Shown: positions 12,606-57,990, numbered from the stretch's first letter. The stretch is 64,000 bases of DNA from Hofstenia miamia (GCA_900660155.1 CABFPE010000308.1:262654-326653); one strand, 5' to 3'. A program made the numbers and translations. The notes: generated by a model from the letters alone, not told the origin.

Positions 12606-14617
12606 TTGCAATGCCAGTGATCTTATAAATTACATTAGATTCACCCATTTTTATTGTATTTGTTGACAATTTGTTTTTATTTTTTTATTTTATTCATAAT
12701 TATTCTGAATAGAATTGTTTCGAATTAATTCAGGCATAAGAATGTGTTTTACTACATGTTTTTTACTAAGTTTTTTAGCACATATCTTCATTAATGCATG
12801 AACCCTATGGATGTGTCTATGTAAAAAGTTTTCAATATTTCTTAAGTCTTGAATAAAATTATTCAAAATGCAGACAAATCGTTTTTTTTGCGTAAAAGCA
12901 GCACTAGTGGAAATAGAGTTGATCATTGTTGTAGAAAAATAAAATGTGGGTATGTGATGGAACTTTGAAGTAATACATGTATATAATTAATTACATTGCA
13001 TTGACAAGAGCTTAAATCAATGGAGGATGTAACACACAACAGTCTAACGTTGCAATAATGCAATGCGTCATGTAAACTGTTCTGATGAAATATATGTGGA
13101 TCCACACAACATATAAAGACTGCACGATGAATATTTGAATAAAAAATTTTTGGGAAAATTGAAATCTATAATTCGAAGCATTACTCAATAAATAATCCTT
13201 GTCCAAATTGTATTTTGTCTCGACTTTATTTTTTCAATATTAATTGCTGTGCGTCTTTAAACTTCATACACATTCAATTTTAAATCAATTGTATTAAAAC
13301 AAGTTTTTAGAATTTTCTTGGTCTCATATTCATTAAAACAAGTTTTTAGAATTTTCTTGGTCTCATATTCAACGCAAAATTTTACGATAATTTTTAAAAA
13401 AATAACTTGTTCAAAACCGAATTCTTGACTTCACGAACACATTCCATTGAAAAAAATTGTGCCTATTTTTTTGTAGTAATTTGTTTTTTAAACACATCAA
13501 CGGTTTTAATTAAAAATTATTTGTACACAATAGTATCCTAATGGAGAACAGAAATATAATTTTTAAAATACTTCCGCAATTGTATTTTAAATTGTCAAAA
13601 CGTATTTGTAAAAGAAATTAAATTTATCAGCCGAAATATCTAGCCCGGATCACAGCTCATGTATATCAAAATTCAAGAAACGCATTTTGCAAGCATTAAT
13701 TGCAGTTATTGAACTCTGAAAACATGTTCGAATGTAAGATTAATTGTCTAAATAATTTTTTTACAAATTTTGGAACTTAAACTATAGAATGAAATTTTTA
13801 AGTATAATTAATTTTTTATCTTAATAATTTTGGAAACTAAGTGCTATAGCGAACCTATCAACTGTTAAAAATAGACATCCTTAAAGTAAGAACTTGTTAT
13901 TTAATACAATATTTGAAATTGACCATTAAAATTGCAGAAAAACACTAGTTTAATTGAATTGTACGTAGGATATTGAAAATTAATATACTTTAAGTCATTA
14001 AAACCATATTTTTGACCGCTAGAAAGTTTGAAACTTTTTTAAAAGAAAAGTTTTAAGAATTGATTACATCACTACAGATTAGGAAAAAGTGTTAGATGAA
14101 AAAAAGAAATTCAATTATTTTATTGATTAAAAACTGACTGCTTCAAATATACAACACGTATAAACGACATCTTTAATATTTATATTCTAATGCTAACAAA
14201 TTATCGTAATTCGACTAATAAATGAACAACAATTAAAGAATTTATATGTTAAAAGCACCAATCGATGTAAAGCACATGTTGTGCAATTTAAATTCGTTCA
14301 TTGTATACTGCTCCTCAACGTTATTTACAAATTATCATACAGTTATTCCGTCTTTAACAATTAACATGATAAAATAACTAAGTATTGACACTGTATTTGT
14401 TTTGGCTAAATTTACAAGCTGTTTCAGTGAACAGCGAAAACATGACTTGTATTTCTAATACTGCACGAGTGACAATGTACTGTTCGACATGCACTGACTT
14501 CGTCAGCAATGCGACTGCAACACAAACACTCAATGGGACATAAAGTAAGGAAAACCATTTACAATAAATAGTGTGAATAAGGTTTGTGCGCAAAGGGTGA
14601 TGACAGAGAGCTACCAA
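12606..14617. other. Downstream flank of the PCBP stop; 3' UTR expected but not delimited
   Basis: The sequence is AT-rich. It includes a perfect tandem duplication of 39 bp (13293-13331 and 13332-13370). Several TTTATT (AATAAA on the minus strand) occur, so no single polyadenylation signal can be chosen from sequence alone. Confidence 0.45.
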
Positions 14618-46958
<32,341 letters not shown>

Positions 46959-48520
46959 CTGTGTGAAAGAAAATTGATATTAAGTCGTGATCACGCTAAA
47001 CACTATCTCATTGGATAAGGGAAATAAAACTACTCCAATACATAAAGTACGTAGCAGAAGATAATTACCGCGCACTAATTTTTAGTATCGATTATTTCTG
47101 CACAAAACTCTTTGAGAGAAAGCAATTGATACATGAGCGTAAACTTGATAACAATCAATAAAATATAAAAAGACAAAAATATTGGAAATTATATCGATGC
47201 TGATTGGTCAAAGAAAACGTTCGAAACACTTCAACATGCGAAATGCGTTCGCGATGGTTTCAAAAGAAATTGGGATTGACAATCATGTAGCATTCAGAAT
47301 TGAATGATTTAAACACATCTTAAAAATGGAATATTCCAAATAAGATGTGGTGAATAAAATCTATCTTATAAAAGTGTTAATTTGGAAGATCAAATTATGA
47401 GAATTTTATTTCTTGAGATTAAACATTATACTTTTCAAAGTTTCTAGATAAATAGATTCAAACTAAAATCCAAAGGGGCTGGCAACATATACGAAGGTTA
47501 ATTACAACCTGGTTTATGGTATATTAATAATAAACTTGTGGTTTAGGCGAAGCAATCCATGGTTCGTAATTTAAATATGTATGTACAACAACAACCTTAA
47601 AAACACCTGAGTGAATCAAAACGATTTATGAAAATATCAGGAGAGAGCATGTATAGGTATTTTTAGATACTCCTGCAACTAATGGCGTGATAAAATTAGA
47701 AATTTCGAGGCTAACATACGAAACAAGTAGTAATTACAGCGCTCCCGCCATATTCGAAGGTTGTCACAGCGATTTCCTTTCTGAATAATTACAATAGCAA
47801 AATCACTATCAAAGTAGAATTTGAAATTCAATAAATTAGATTAGAAAGCGAGAAGAAATTAGAAGGAAGAAATCAATAATGTGAAAGCCAATGCCATGCT
47901 TTTATTGGGTAATCCCGCCATCAGCTTGGATTATGTTATAAAGTCATGTTCATCAAATACATTTAAAAATTATGATAAAACTTTAACTCCCCGAGGAAAT
48001 AAATCACAATAATCCACTGCATTGATTTCGCACGGCTCATCTAACAAATGCTTCACATAATATTCACAAGTTTCAAAAACTTCACTTAAAATCCCCACCT
48101 GTGATTCAGTCCGGATTTAAAACAATGTTTTTAACAAGTTTTTGCAATGATCTTTTGAAAAGTTTTTTTTTCAATTAAGAATGATAAATGATGGGAAGTT
48201 TGAAAACGGTTTTTGGGAATAGCTCATTCGGATTTTCTGCTACGTCTATGAAACGAAAACCTCATCATAATTCAATGTTTTCTACTATACGTTGTTACAT
48301 AGCCAACTAAATTAGGCTATGGTTGTTACCATATTTTAGTTACTTGAGCATGCTATATTTTAAAACGTTTTTTCCTCCAACTAAAAATTCGATATACTCT
48401 ACCAACCATATGCTAGACAAGATTTTGTGATTTACATCTGACTGCTGAAAACAGGTGAACTCCAAGAAAAATATATGCATATAGAATATAGCTTCAAAAT
48501 GAGATAAAATCGTGCACAAT
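46959..48520. other. Upstream of the first recognised PCBP exon; decayed MITE likely at 48120-48400
   Basis: 48120-48400 shares diverged blocks with the GTTTAAAC-family MITE at 26556-26925 (for example AATTCAATGTTT.CTACTATA). Otherwise it is AT-rich with no recognised exon or promoter. Confidence 0.4.
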
Positions 48521-48684
48521 CAGTGGCGGATCCAGCTACTACTTGAAGGGGGGGGGGCGGTTTTCTAAAAAAAATTTAACGTACTCTTAAACGCATTATT
48601 AAAGAATATAATTTTAAAATGATTTTTAATTCACATAACACATCAACAGATGAAAAAATCTATTTTAACAAACGTAAAGAATAA

Positions 48685-49979
48685 TTATATAAGGAAGTCT
48701 AATCTTCTATTTCCACTTGCTGCAAATTTATCAATAACAGTATCAATTGATAGTTGTATTTCTCTGTGAACATTCATTAATGCCAGACCAGATAGCCTAT
48801 TTTCAGTCATAGTGGATCGCAGGTACGATTTCAGGCGCCTCAAAGTTGAAAATGATCTTTCCGCTGATGCTACTGTGGTTGGCAATGTAGCGCAAATAAT
48901 TAGCAATGTATGTAACGAAGGATAAACCATTGAATCACACGCCAAAAGGGCATCTACAGCATTTGTTGGTCTCTCCTCTTCTTTTTTTAAATTCCAAAAC
49001 AATTTCCATCTCTCGAACTCAGAGCGAGTTTCACGAATTGCCATATCAATTGATCCAAACTCATTTAAATGATCAGAGTAAAATTCAGCAGTTTTATCCA
49101 AATCAGTTATATTTGCGTTGATACAAATCGAGGGAATCAATCTGGATAGTGCAAAAATTTTAGTTTTATGTTTCGAGAACCGTGATTTCATTTCTTCTGT
49201 CAAATGTTCTAGAAATGGAATATACATGGAACGGCAAAAATACTGCTCGACATTGTCATGTTGGATATTTGACCTATTAGTCTGTCTGTTGTTGGTTCGT
49301 GGTACTCGAATATCAATATCCATAGAGTTGCATGTATTTAAAACATCGTTATACATTTCATGAAATTGTTCATTGCAAGATGTTCGCCAAACTTCAAGCT
49401 GGTGAATTGTAGCCTCGATTTGTGTGACTATATTGAATAAATCTATGTTGACTGTTTGCAGCATTACAGACAAACCTTTTGTTAAAGCCAAAACACGAGT
49501 CATTATATTTATTGCAATGATAAATGAACACTTATGTATTGCTGCCAAGAGACAATTAGCCATTGCAGCAGTTTTTGAGTCATTCCAATTTGTAATTTTT
49601 TCTAATGCAATGTTTATAGGATCAAGCAATATCAAAAATACATCCACCGCATCATGACGCTCAACCCAACGAGTTTCGCAAAGAGATTTGACTTTTGATA
49701 ACTTGTGGCTATTATCTGCTTCGTCGATTACTTTGTTAAGTACAGATGTGCGCTTAGCTGATGCCTTAAAAAATGACCCTACTTGTTGAATCACTCCAAA
49801 TGCATTTCGTATTTCAGGCAGTTTACACGCATTAATTAAAACCAAGTTCAAGCAGTGACTAGCACAATGCACAGGAATGGCGAGTGTATGTTCCTGAGAC
49901 AAAATGGCACCGACTCCCATAATTTCTGAGCTGTTAACACTTGCTCCATCCAATCCTATTCCAACAAGCGTACAATCTC
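48685..49979 (-). CDS. hAT transposase, C-terminal part (frame 2)
   Basis: This continues the protein as LRDCTLVGIGLDGASVNSS, which carries the second catalytic Asp, then HCASHCLNLVL and CETRWVERHDAV, both typical of the ZMYM1-like hAT group. It ends with a complete hAT dimerisation domain (LPTTVASAERSFSTLRRLKS, then LRSTMTENRLSGLALMN) and a stop at 48685. No internal stop is seen. The frame change relative to the N-terminal part is the only visible lesion and sits at a homopolymer. Confidence 0.9.
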
Positions 49980-51182
49980 TCAGCGGGGATTGTCAATTGC
50001 AGACTTTAATGCTGTTGCATAAGCCTTTCCACTGCATCGTGGTTCGATGTCACTTGATTCTGACCCATATATAGTTTGTAGTAAATCATAAAAACCTATG
50101 AATTGTTCTTTGATCATTTTACTAGTGGGACAAAAATAGCGGATAATTATACTAAGTTGTTCAACATGATTGATATCAGTTGTACCATCTGATATAATAG
50201 TGTAAAATTTGGCAGCTTTTACAGTTTGTAATATGTGTTCTTTATACATGTCTCCTAGCAAATTAATAATTGTATTTTGAGTAGTTTTGCTTATGTAAGT
50301 TGCTCGAGATGATGATGAAGACAAGTGATTTTCCAATTGTTTATCTCCTGATTGTATTCGTAGTCGCAGAGTTTCTCGAAAATTTCCTTCATTTGTCAAT
50401 GATAAGGCGTCATCAGCCTTTACTACCAGACAACCATCATCTCTATGCCCTCGCAAAGGTATATTTTGCCTTCCATGAAAAATTAGTGTTTCGATGATTG
50501 GTCGTAATCGTTGGCGATTTTGTTCCACTTGAATTTTCCGTTGACTGTCCGCAATGTTCCTGATATCATTTTTCATAGGATTGGCCATAAAATGAAGAAA
50601 GTGTTGAGCGTTTAACTTCGAGTTAATGTGGTATTCCTTCTGTAAATGAGAAGTTAACGCACCGTCCTTTCCGGTTAATTTTGAAAAATTTGTCAATGGT
50701 TTTATAACTAATATGCCCAATTTTTGTTGGCTTTGATTATTTGCTGTGCCTGTTTGTTGGAAAAGAACACATATACGACATAAAACGCCTTTGCACACAT
50801 CAGAATATGAGTAACAATTATCAATCGCTAATTGTTTGTGAGACAGATATCGCTTCTCCAACTTGCCTTGTTTACTATGTTCAGAAAAGGGAAAAACATA
50901 GTTATTTGGCGGAACCCATGGATTTTTCAACAGTTCCAGTTTGAGATGGTTATCAATATTAGGAATTGCGATATAATTTCCAATATCTAAAGAGTGTGCA
51001 GTTACTTCTGTTAAATTTGATTGTGTTTCGATAGAGTTGCTCACGGAGGTATCTAGCGCTGTTTGGGTAGCGTTAGGTGAAATGAGTGACGTTGCCATTG
51101 CCAATGAATCTTCCGGGTTGTTTGTAAACCGCAAAACACTTTGTTTCATCTTCTTTCTTTGTGGTGCTTCTGGCTCAGACAT
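49980..51182 (-). CDS. hAT transposase, N-terminal part (frame 1)
   Basis: 400 residues from MSEPEAPQRKKMKQSVL, with a basic N terminus. A TTF/zinc-finger-like region follows (about residues 90-190, with VCKGVLCRICVLFQ and later HLQKEYH). Then comes the DUF4371-type region with HGRQNIPLRGHRDDG, as in ZMYM1-like hAT transposases. The start of the RNase H-like domain (FYTIISDGTTDINHVEQLS) contains the first catalytic Asp. The frame ends at AIDNPR and a stop. Translation would have to shift at the C4 run 49985-49988 to continue. Confidence 0.9.
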   Translation of the reverse strand: MSEPEAPQRKKMKQSVLRFTNNPEDSLAMATSLISPNATQTALDTSVSNSIETQSNLTEVTAHSLDIGNYIAIPNIDNHLKLELLKNPWVPPNNYVFPFSEHSKQGKLEKRYLSHKQLAIDNCYSYSDVCKGVLCRICVLFQQTGTANNQSQQKLGILVIKPLTNFSKLTGKDGALTSHLQKEYHINSKLNAQHFLHFMANPMKNDIRNIADSQRKIQVEQNRQRLRPIIETLIFHGRQNIPLRGHRDDGCLVVKADDALSLTNEGNFRETLRLRIQSGDKQLENHLSSSSSRATYISKTTQNTIINLLGDMYKEHILQTVKAAKFYTIISDGTTDINHVEQLSIIIRYFCPTSKMIKEQFIGFYDLLQTIYGSESSDIEPRCSGKAYATALKSAIDNPR

Positions 51183-51871
51183 TAGTTATCTAAAATATAC
51201 CTACAGTCTTTGAATTCATAAGGCCAATTAAATGTTTATTTGCATTTCTCTATCATATTGACATTCCTATGCGATAGAGAAGAGTAAATAAACATTTAAT
51301 TGCATTAATGAATGTAAAGCGCTGTTATTTACAGTTTGCAACAAATTGCATTAATGTTGTTATTATAATTAGCAACACAGACGTATTGTTATCTCATGAT
51401 CTAGTGGCGTTCCGATATCTATGTTAATGATTTAATACACAGATATCAGACTGTGTAGTGACGTTTCGATATCTTTAATTTATAATTGCGTATGTTGCGC
51501 AAAATATATACATATAAATACCACCATAGATATATATAGGCATAGATATTGATATCTATGTATACAGGTATTATATTTCTATGGATATCACCATAGACAT
51601 CGAATTCTATTTCGATATCTATGTATACTTCAATGACGACAACCTATAATTATGGACTTAACTATACCACAAGTAGAACTCCCTCATTACATTCCTATGA
51701 TGCGGTTATTGATATTAGCAAGGCATGTTTATAACATGTCGTATATTTTATAAATTTGTAACAACGAAAAAAACGATTTGTAATGTGTTGATTATTTTCA
51801 CATTAAACAAATGTCTGAAGGGGGGGGGATCGCCCCCATCGCCCCCTACTGGATCCGCCACTGTGCACAAT

Positions 51872-52282
51872 CCATTAATAAAATTTTGTGTCGATGTCGA
51901 ATATAGAATTGGAATATATTAATTTCATTATAGTTAATAATGGCGTTTGGTAACAGAGCGTTAGCGATGGTTTAGTTTATCCTACATCTATTAAATGCTT
52001 AAGTATTGATATAATGTATGAATATTTTCATTTATAAAATATAGAAATTCTCACATCAGGGAGCCAAAAGAACACTATACATGCAAAATAAAGAGCACAT
52101 TTCTGGACATATTAAATCATCAAACACTTTTCTCAAGCAATCAATACGAAGTCATGGAAATTAAACAATCAAGGTCTTGTCTTGTGTGCTTGAACCGAAC
52201 ACAAGACTCGTCGGAAAATGTGATCCCTATGTCTAAGATGTTGAAGAAGATATTGGAAGAGGACCGATCCATGCTTATGATC
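51872..52282. other. AT-rich spacer, nothing recognised
   Basis: No open frame or repeat with support was seen between the hAT flank and the microsatellite. Confidence 0.5.
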
Positions 52283-52285
52283 AAG

Positions 52286-52306
52286 ACGTTGTTGTTGTGG
52301 TTGTGG

Positions 52307-52352
<46 letters not shown>

Positions 52353-52474
52353 AGTTGTGGTTGTTGATGATGATGATGATGATAATAATTATGATGGTGA
52401 TGATGAAGATGATGATAATGATGATGATGATGATGATGATGAGATGATGATGATGATGATGAGATGATGATGAC
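52286..52474. repeat. Compound (GTT)n-(GAT)n microsatellite
   Basis: About 75 bp of GTT/TTG triplets is followed by about 110 bp of GAT-rich triplets with interruptions. Open frames here, such as a poly-Leu reading, are artefacts of the repeat. Confidence 0.95.
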
Positions 52475-53544
52475 GTTTATAATGATAAAACATCATAATC
52501 CCCGCAAAATTCATAAGCGAAAATGTAATATCCACTAATGTTACATTATTCAGACCAGAATAGTTAAATAGTTTGACAAGTTATTTATTTTGTTGTGTTA
52601 TTGTTCGCGAGCAATGATATTTTCAAAGTACTTAAAATTATTTTAGTGTTTAACTCCAAAAGAAGTTGTTCAGAATATATATATATAAAAATAATATTCC
52701 GTTTTATATGACACCTAAGAGATATTGAGTTTTTAATTGATAAATCAAATGTAACCCAGACAATTTATGATGGCTTTTATAAAAAAATTAAAACGTTTAT
52801 ATCTTACTATGTCAAGCTTGAAGACTTTGAGAGACGGGATTCGGGTGGGCCATTGACAGAAAACAAAGTAGTTGAGGTGTACTGTTGCTGCCATCAACAT
52901 TAGACCGCTTTATTATCTGGACAGTATTTGAATATTTTTCCTTTGAAAAAGTTAATATTTTAATGTACTTCAAATACACGAATAATTTTTACGACGAATC
53001 TTCAAAAAGGATTCCCAAATTTCGAAATTGGATTGACGAAATTCTATGAGAATGTGAAAAAAGTGCTTTGTGATGTTAAAGGGCCCACTAGGTTACTTGG
53101 GTTTAAAATAGCAAAGGTAAAAATTGTTAAACTAACATAATATATTTAGAAGATTAAATTTTTAAGTGAAGTTAAAAGTTTAATGATAGTGGAGACACTA
53201 GAGGGCGTAGACGGATTTAACTTTTGTCGATACAATAATAATGTATTAAATAGAGTTAATAAGAAACACGATAAATGCGCTTTCGAAGAAACTTATAGAA
53301 AGAGTTACTTAAAGATAAATTAATAATTAATGGAGGTAAATTATTACCAGAAAAACAAAAATTAACTAAGTTATCACTGTGCGTTAGAACAATAGAATCA
53401 AAGACTTAAGACGTCAGACTATAGACACACTCTTCCACCATCTAATGTCTGCATACGTCACTGAATTAAACAAAAACCTAATTTTTTCCTTATTAATACA
53501 CCCTTTAAAAGCATTTAGTTGTTACATGAACAATTTGTGATAAC
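52475..53544. other. No gene seen; short repeat-like scrap near 52870-52945
   Basis: 52895-52945 resembles part of the repeat at 54960-55030 (ATTAGACCGCTT.ATTATCTG). Otherwise it is AT-rich. Confidence 0.4.
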
Positions 53545-53851
53545 CAGAAAAGTGTTTTTTAGAAAAAACACTTTAAAAGTTTAAAACATTTTTTTAGATA
53601 GTACCAGTATGCTAAATTTATCCACATTCATTTTTCGTTTCATACACGTAAACAAAACACAAGTTTTACCATTTTTCCGGTAGAAAATCGGGTATAAAAG
53701 TACAAATAGATGAATCCCAAAAAATTTTTTCCAAACTTTCCTATATAAATTTGAAAAAAAAACATTTAAAAAATCACTGCAAGACACAGTTGTTTTAAAC
53801 AATGTTTAAAACATTTTTTAAACAGGTGCTGTTTAAAACATGCCAACCCTG
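53545..53851. mobile_element. hAT-like MITE, GTTTAAAC family, copy 2 (reversed)
   Basis: The right end is GTTTAAAACATGCCAACCCTG, whose reverse complement matches the left end of the copy at 26556. The interior matches that copy in reverse (TTTTACCATTTTTCCGGTAG and ACACGTAAACAAAACACAAG). The left terminus is shortened. GATAAC occurs on both sides, a partial target duplication. Confidence 0.75.
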
Positions 53852-54819
53852 GATAACGTTACTGAAAATGTTGATCACGTGGTTAGCAAGAAACGTAATT
53901 TTAACTATATATTCCAATAAATCTGAAATTTGATAAAGCCTGGAAGGTATAAAGAAAGTTAAAAGGAAAAAATAATTTTAATATCTACCTACAAGAATCT
54001 AGGCAGTGTTAGTAGAGAAAATTGTAAGGGAAAGAAAAGCGCGGTGGGAAGTCTCGGATGATATTGTTTTTCTTTTTACATTGGACCCCGGGAGAGCCAC
54101 GCGGCAGCTCATTAAATGCGCGACATTGTTGCTCGAAAGCCAGTAGTTAATGAAGTGTAAGGCCTAGTTTCTCTTTCCCAGTTTCCAATCGGTGAATAGA
54201 GGCGATTGACGAAACCGCAATTCATCCTTTGAAATTCACATTTCACAAACAAAGCGTTAATAATGTCTGCAGGGGACCAGCGGTTGTTCCAACATTTCAG
54301 TATTTAAGTCCATGTTTAACATGAACACTTCCCATATGGAAACATTCGATCAAAACAACCATTTCAAAACACCCACCGTGGACAGCAGAAACCGAAACAT
54401 GCGCCAAGCTCATTTTCATGCAATGTATTGAAATTTTTAAATTACGTCAAAACAAATAGAAAAATGTTTCACCAATTGTGAACATTTTTACCTTGTTTCA
54501 ATTTGATTCACATGTAAGAAGGGAAGGTATCAATACTATCAGATCAGAAAATCAGGATAATTGCAAATTATACATCTATTCGTGTTATCATACATCTAAG
54601 AGACTCTATAACTATATTAAAGAAAATCTTGGTGCTCTCTTCTCTGACAGAATACTCTGCTTCCATATTTAGACGGAGACTTCCTGGCTGTACGAAGGCC
54701 AAAACAGCAAGAGAATTATCTGTTTTTCCCAATATATTTTTGAAAGGGACTGTATTTTTAATACATTATTATTATTATTATTATTATTGCGCTTAGTAAG
54801 AACTCGCCTATGCAAAACA
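53852..54819. other. No gene seen; GC-richer patch at 54040-54330
   Basis: 54040-54330 is noticeably richer in G+C and CpG than its surroundings, but no exon or product was recognised. Confidence 0.4.
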
Positions 54820-55240
54820 TTTGTAAAACACAACAGGATAGAGTATTTGGCCCTCTTTCATTTTTGAATTAAATTAACGACCTGGCTAATGCGCACATTG
54901 CGCTTGGACGAGACTCACATAGCTCTTTTTCAGAAACAAAATATTTTAGGGTAGTTGTTGTTCCCAAGAAAATTAGACCGCTTCATTATCTGAACACCAG
55001 GGATGGAAAGAATTCGAATATTTTTACAAAAATCGAATGTCTCTTTGGAAAAAATTTTCTTTGCACATACTTCAGGCACAAGAATGAATTTTAGCTCAAA
55101 TCTTTATCATTGAATGAGCGGGCACAACCCCATAGATATGTCCATGCAAAAAGCTTTCAACAACTTTTAAAAATTGGGCAAAAATGTGGAAAAATCGCTT
55201 TGTTAGTTAAAAGTAACACTAATAAAACAGTGTTAAAGCA
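54820..55240 (+). mobile_element. Decayed LINE-like repeat
   Basis: A plus-strand reading contains VFGPLSFLN and INDLANAHIA, reminiscent of RT motif B (GS.LGPLLF...IND). The region 54940-55230 shares diverged blocks with 12380-12900. A CAGGGATGGAAAGAATTCG string at about 55006, like the MITE ends in this window, may mark a nested element. Confidence 0.4.
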
Positions 55241-55839
55241 AAAAATCAGCAATCTAGTCTCGTAGTTAAATTTGAAAACCAGAAACATTGTTCTCTTACA
55301 GAATTGTCACTTGGTATATATTTTATGGAATATATATATACAATTGTATTAAAAATGGAACATCTCAATTTATTACTCATGCTGAATGGAGTATTCCATG
55401 CATTTTTAAGGAGCCACTTACAAGATTTTCCATTACATGATTCATTGAAATCTATGATTAATAGAATTTGTAATTTTGCTTTCAAGTACCGTAAACATTT
55501 CCAAAGAGCATTATTATTTTTTGTTTTAGAGTTATTGTAAAATATTTAACCTTGGTTAGAAAATTAATAAACTTATACTAACGTCTGAAAGTGTAAGTAA
55601 AATAAAAAATTAAATTTTTAAAGTGTGAACAACGTTTTAAATAATAATATATACAAGCATTTAAAAGTGATCTCAGATGGTGAGGTAATTAATGTAACAC
55701 CTGTTGACTAAACATAATTTGACAAAAACTATTAACAAAGTTCCGTGCATACTCTATTTAAGGAAAACATGAATGCGAGAATATTAGAATTTAAAAATGG
55801 ATCATGACGATTGAAATAACTATATACTTATACACTTAA

Positions 55840-55878
<39 letters not shown>

Positions 55879-56835
55879 TGGAAAAAAGAAACAGTACCAC
55901 TATTGAAAATGACAAATTTCAAATACGTATGTAAAATGACTTCATTTTTTGTCATATCAAGTACATGAATTTAATATTATATATATATATAAAATCATGG
56001 CCTACTGATGCAATGTTTATTATAGTAATAATATATTTGAAAAGTATGAAAAGCTAGCATCCATCGTTTTACAAACACAGCTTTAAGCGATAACAGCATG
56101 ATGGTAAAAAATTGGCTATGGGTCCAGACGATGCTCTACGCTATTAAGAAAAACTTAAAATAACAAAGTAGCACAGAAATGTTGCGTTCACTCAATTCTC
56201 TAAAGGTTGTGATAAATCAGATTTTCAAGCAATTAGAGTCTGTTGAGATTAACAGTGTAAATGGGGGAGATAAGGGCATTAAGAGCACAGCAGGGCATTG
56301 CTTCCAAGCAAGCTGTTTCGGTTTATTAAATTATTAAATATATCAATAAAGATTACAACTAATGCAAATGTTTAGTTCACAGATAAAATCTCCATGTTAA
56401 GCGACTACCGTTACAACACTCAACCAATTCAAAGTCATTCAAAACTTAGGAATGGGCTTCAGCAATAGGTATAAGTAGGAATTTTCAGACCGAAAAGCTA
56501 AAGAAAACTAAAGTCAAAAAGCCAGAAAATATGTGTTCAGCCAGCCCTAACTTTTTTCCTCGTAAAACCTCTAATTGCAGGCTTTACCCTTATCTAAATC
56601 TGATGTGCAACTTATCATAATTATATGAAGGTACCGATTAAGTGATACAAGCAGGGGTGTACTTGAAAGTGCTTCGTTTGGGAACTCAGCCACTTTGCTA
56701 AAGTTAGATCAAAATTTGGATGTTTGATTATATTCGTTGAGAATCTAAATTTGGTCAAAATATAATATAAAAACCCGGCACTCAAATATAAAGCCCCCTT
56801 GTAAATTATTTACGAGCATAGCCCTGTATACAAGT
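55241..56835. other. No gene seen; (TA)n tracts
   Basis: (TA)n tracts lie at about 55842-55875 and 55979-55991. The remainder is AT-rich and unrecognised. Confidence 0.5.
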
Positions 56836-57224
56836 CAGACTTGTCAACGAGCCGACATTTCAAAGCTCGGCTCGGCTCGGCTCGGCTCGGCTCTTTAAAT
56901 TTTGCGTAAGTTCAGCTCGGCTCGCCACATAAAATCTTTGAATAAGGCTCGTTTTATCTCGGTATTTTTTTAAAATATTGTGGTCAAAGATATTTTTGCA
57001 TAGCTCTTCCTATTATTTAATAAACATTTTTAAATAAGATTATAGGAAAGGCATACTGACTGCAAAAAATAAGAAAAATCTGCAAAATCAAATTAACAAG
57101 CAGAACTATAAACTTGTTTTGCCTAAAATAGGCTCACTTCGGGCTCGTTGTATATCAAATACTGTGCTCAAGCTTGGCTTGGCTCGGCTCGCCTCGTTAG
57201 AAGCTCGGCTCGTTGACAAGTCTG
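56836..57224. mobile_element. hAT-like MITE, GAGCC family, copy 4 (reversed)
   Basis: Ends CAGACTTGTCAACGAGCC and GGCTCGTTGACAAGTCTG are perfect inverted repeats. A perfect 8-bp duplication ATACAAGT flanks it (56828-56835 and 57225-57232). Several GGCTC units stand in tandem at the left arm. Confidence 0.92.
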
Positions 57225-57675
57225 ATACAAGTATGGCTTAAAAATCACTGTTTTCATTTACGAATTTAATAGCATTTAGTTTATCAACTCTAGATATATG
57301 TGGTGAAAACAAACCTAGGAGTTGAAGAAACTATGAAATTATGAAGAAAACCAGGGTTAGAAGAAAAAAAGCAAATTACAAAACGCAACATTGATCAAAT
57401 ATGCAATAAACATTGTAGCATCACACTAATTATTTTCGTATAAATCCAATTAAAATGCTACCCTATTCGATTCAATTACACGGAATAATTAACGCAAATG
57501 CCGTCTTTGTGCGCGGGGATGACGTAGGCAACTGAGCATTTCTATTTTGGTTAATAAATTATATATAATATCGATGCACTAGTTTAACCATTTTTCTAAC
57601 GATTTAAAAATTAACTACTTCTCATGTATAAGGATTTCAATATCCACCAAGGAAAATGATTCACTAATTTCAAAT
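57225..57675. other. AT-rich spacer, nothing recognised
   Basis: No supported feature. Confidence 0.45.
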
Positions 57676-57990
57676 TTGAAATTGAATATTTTAAAACAGC
57701 CAAATCCATGTTTAAGATCTGCGGAGACATTATTATTATTAATATTATCTCTCTTTTTCCTTAATGACTATATTAAATTAAATGAGCGATCGCAAAAATT
57801 TTTGAGTTTAGATAAAAATTATAATGGCTTTCATCACATATCAATTAAATTGTGGAATAATTTAGATTATGAAACGCGAATAGAAAAAAACTATAAAAAG
57901 TTTAGAAAAAAATTGAAACAATTTCTTCTAATAAAACAGTATACATTAGGGGACGGTAATACACTTCATGCATTCGAAACATACATCTAA
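57676..57990 (+). mobile_element. LINE ORF2 C-terminal fragment
   Basis: The frame contains FHHISIKLWNNLDYETRIEK followed by NYKKFRKKLKQFLL, the same KLWN.L and basic-helix end seen in the LINE remnants at 1500-2050 and 6944-7303. The frame is open to a stop at 57988. Confidence 0.65.

Larger units (their letters stand above)
48521..51863 (-). mobile_element. Near-intact autonomous hAT transposon (ZMYM1-like transposase type)
   Basis: A 3343-bp element. Both ends are CAGTGGCGGATCCAG as inverted repeats, and a perfect 8-bp target duplication TGCACAAT flanks it (48513-48520, 51864-51871). The transposase fills 48685-51182 on the minus strand in two frames. Both ends carry long G/C runs just inside the inverted repeat. 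The untranslated 5' part (51183-51863) contains a long imperfect hairpin at about 51226-51298 and repeated ATATCTATG motifs. The perfect flanks and long frames indicate a recent insertion. Confidence 0.95.

Noticed and set aside
49954-49988. Intron between the two hAT transposase frames
   Set aside because: The two frames abut with no GT-AG pair or spare sequence; a shift within the C4 run explains it.
48906-50944. Plus-strand open frames of 65-81 codons across the hAT transposon
   Set aside because: They are antisense shadows of the transposase coding sequence.
52154-52354. Open frame with a poly-Leu tail as a membrane peptide
   Set aside because: The Leu run is the (GTT)n microsatellite read in one frame.
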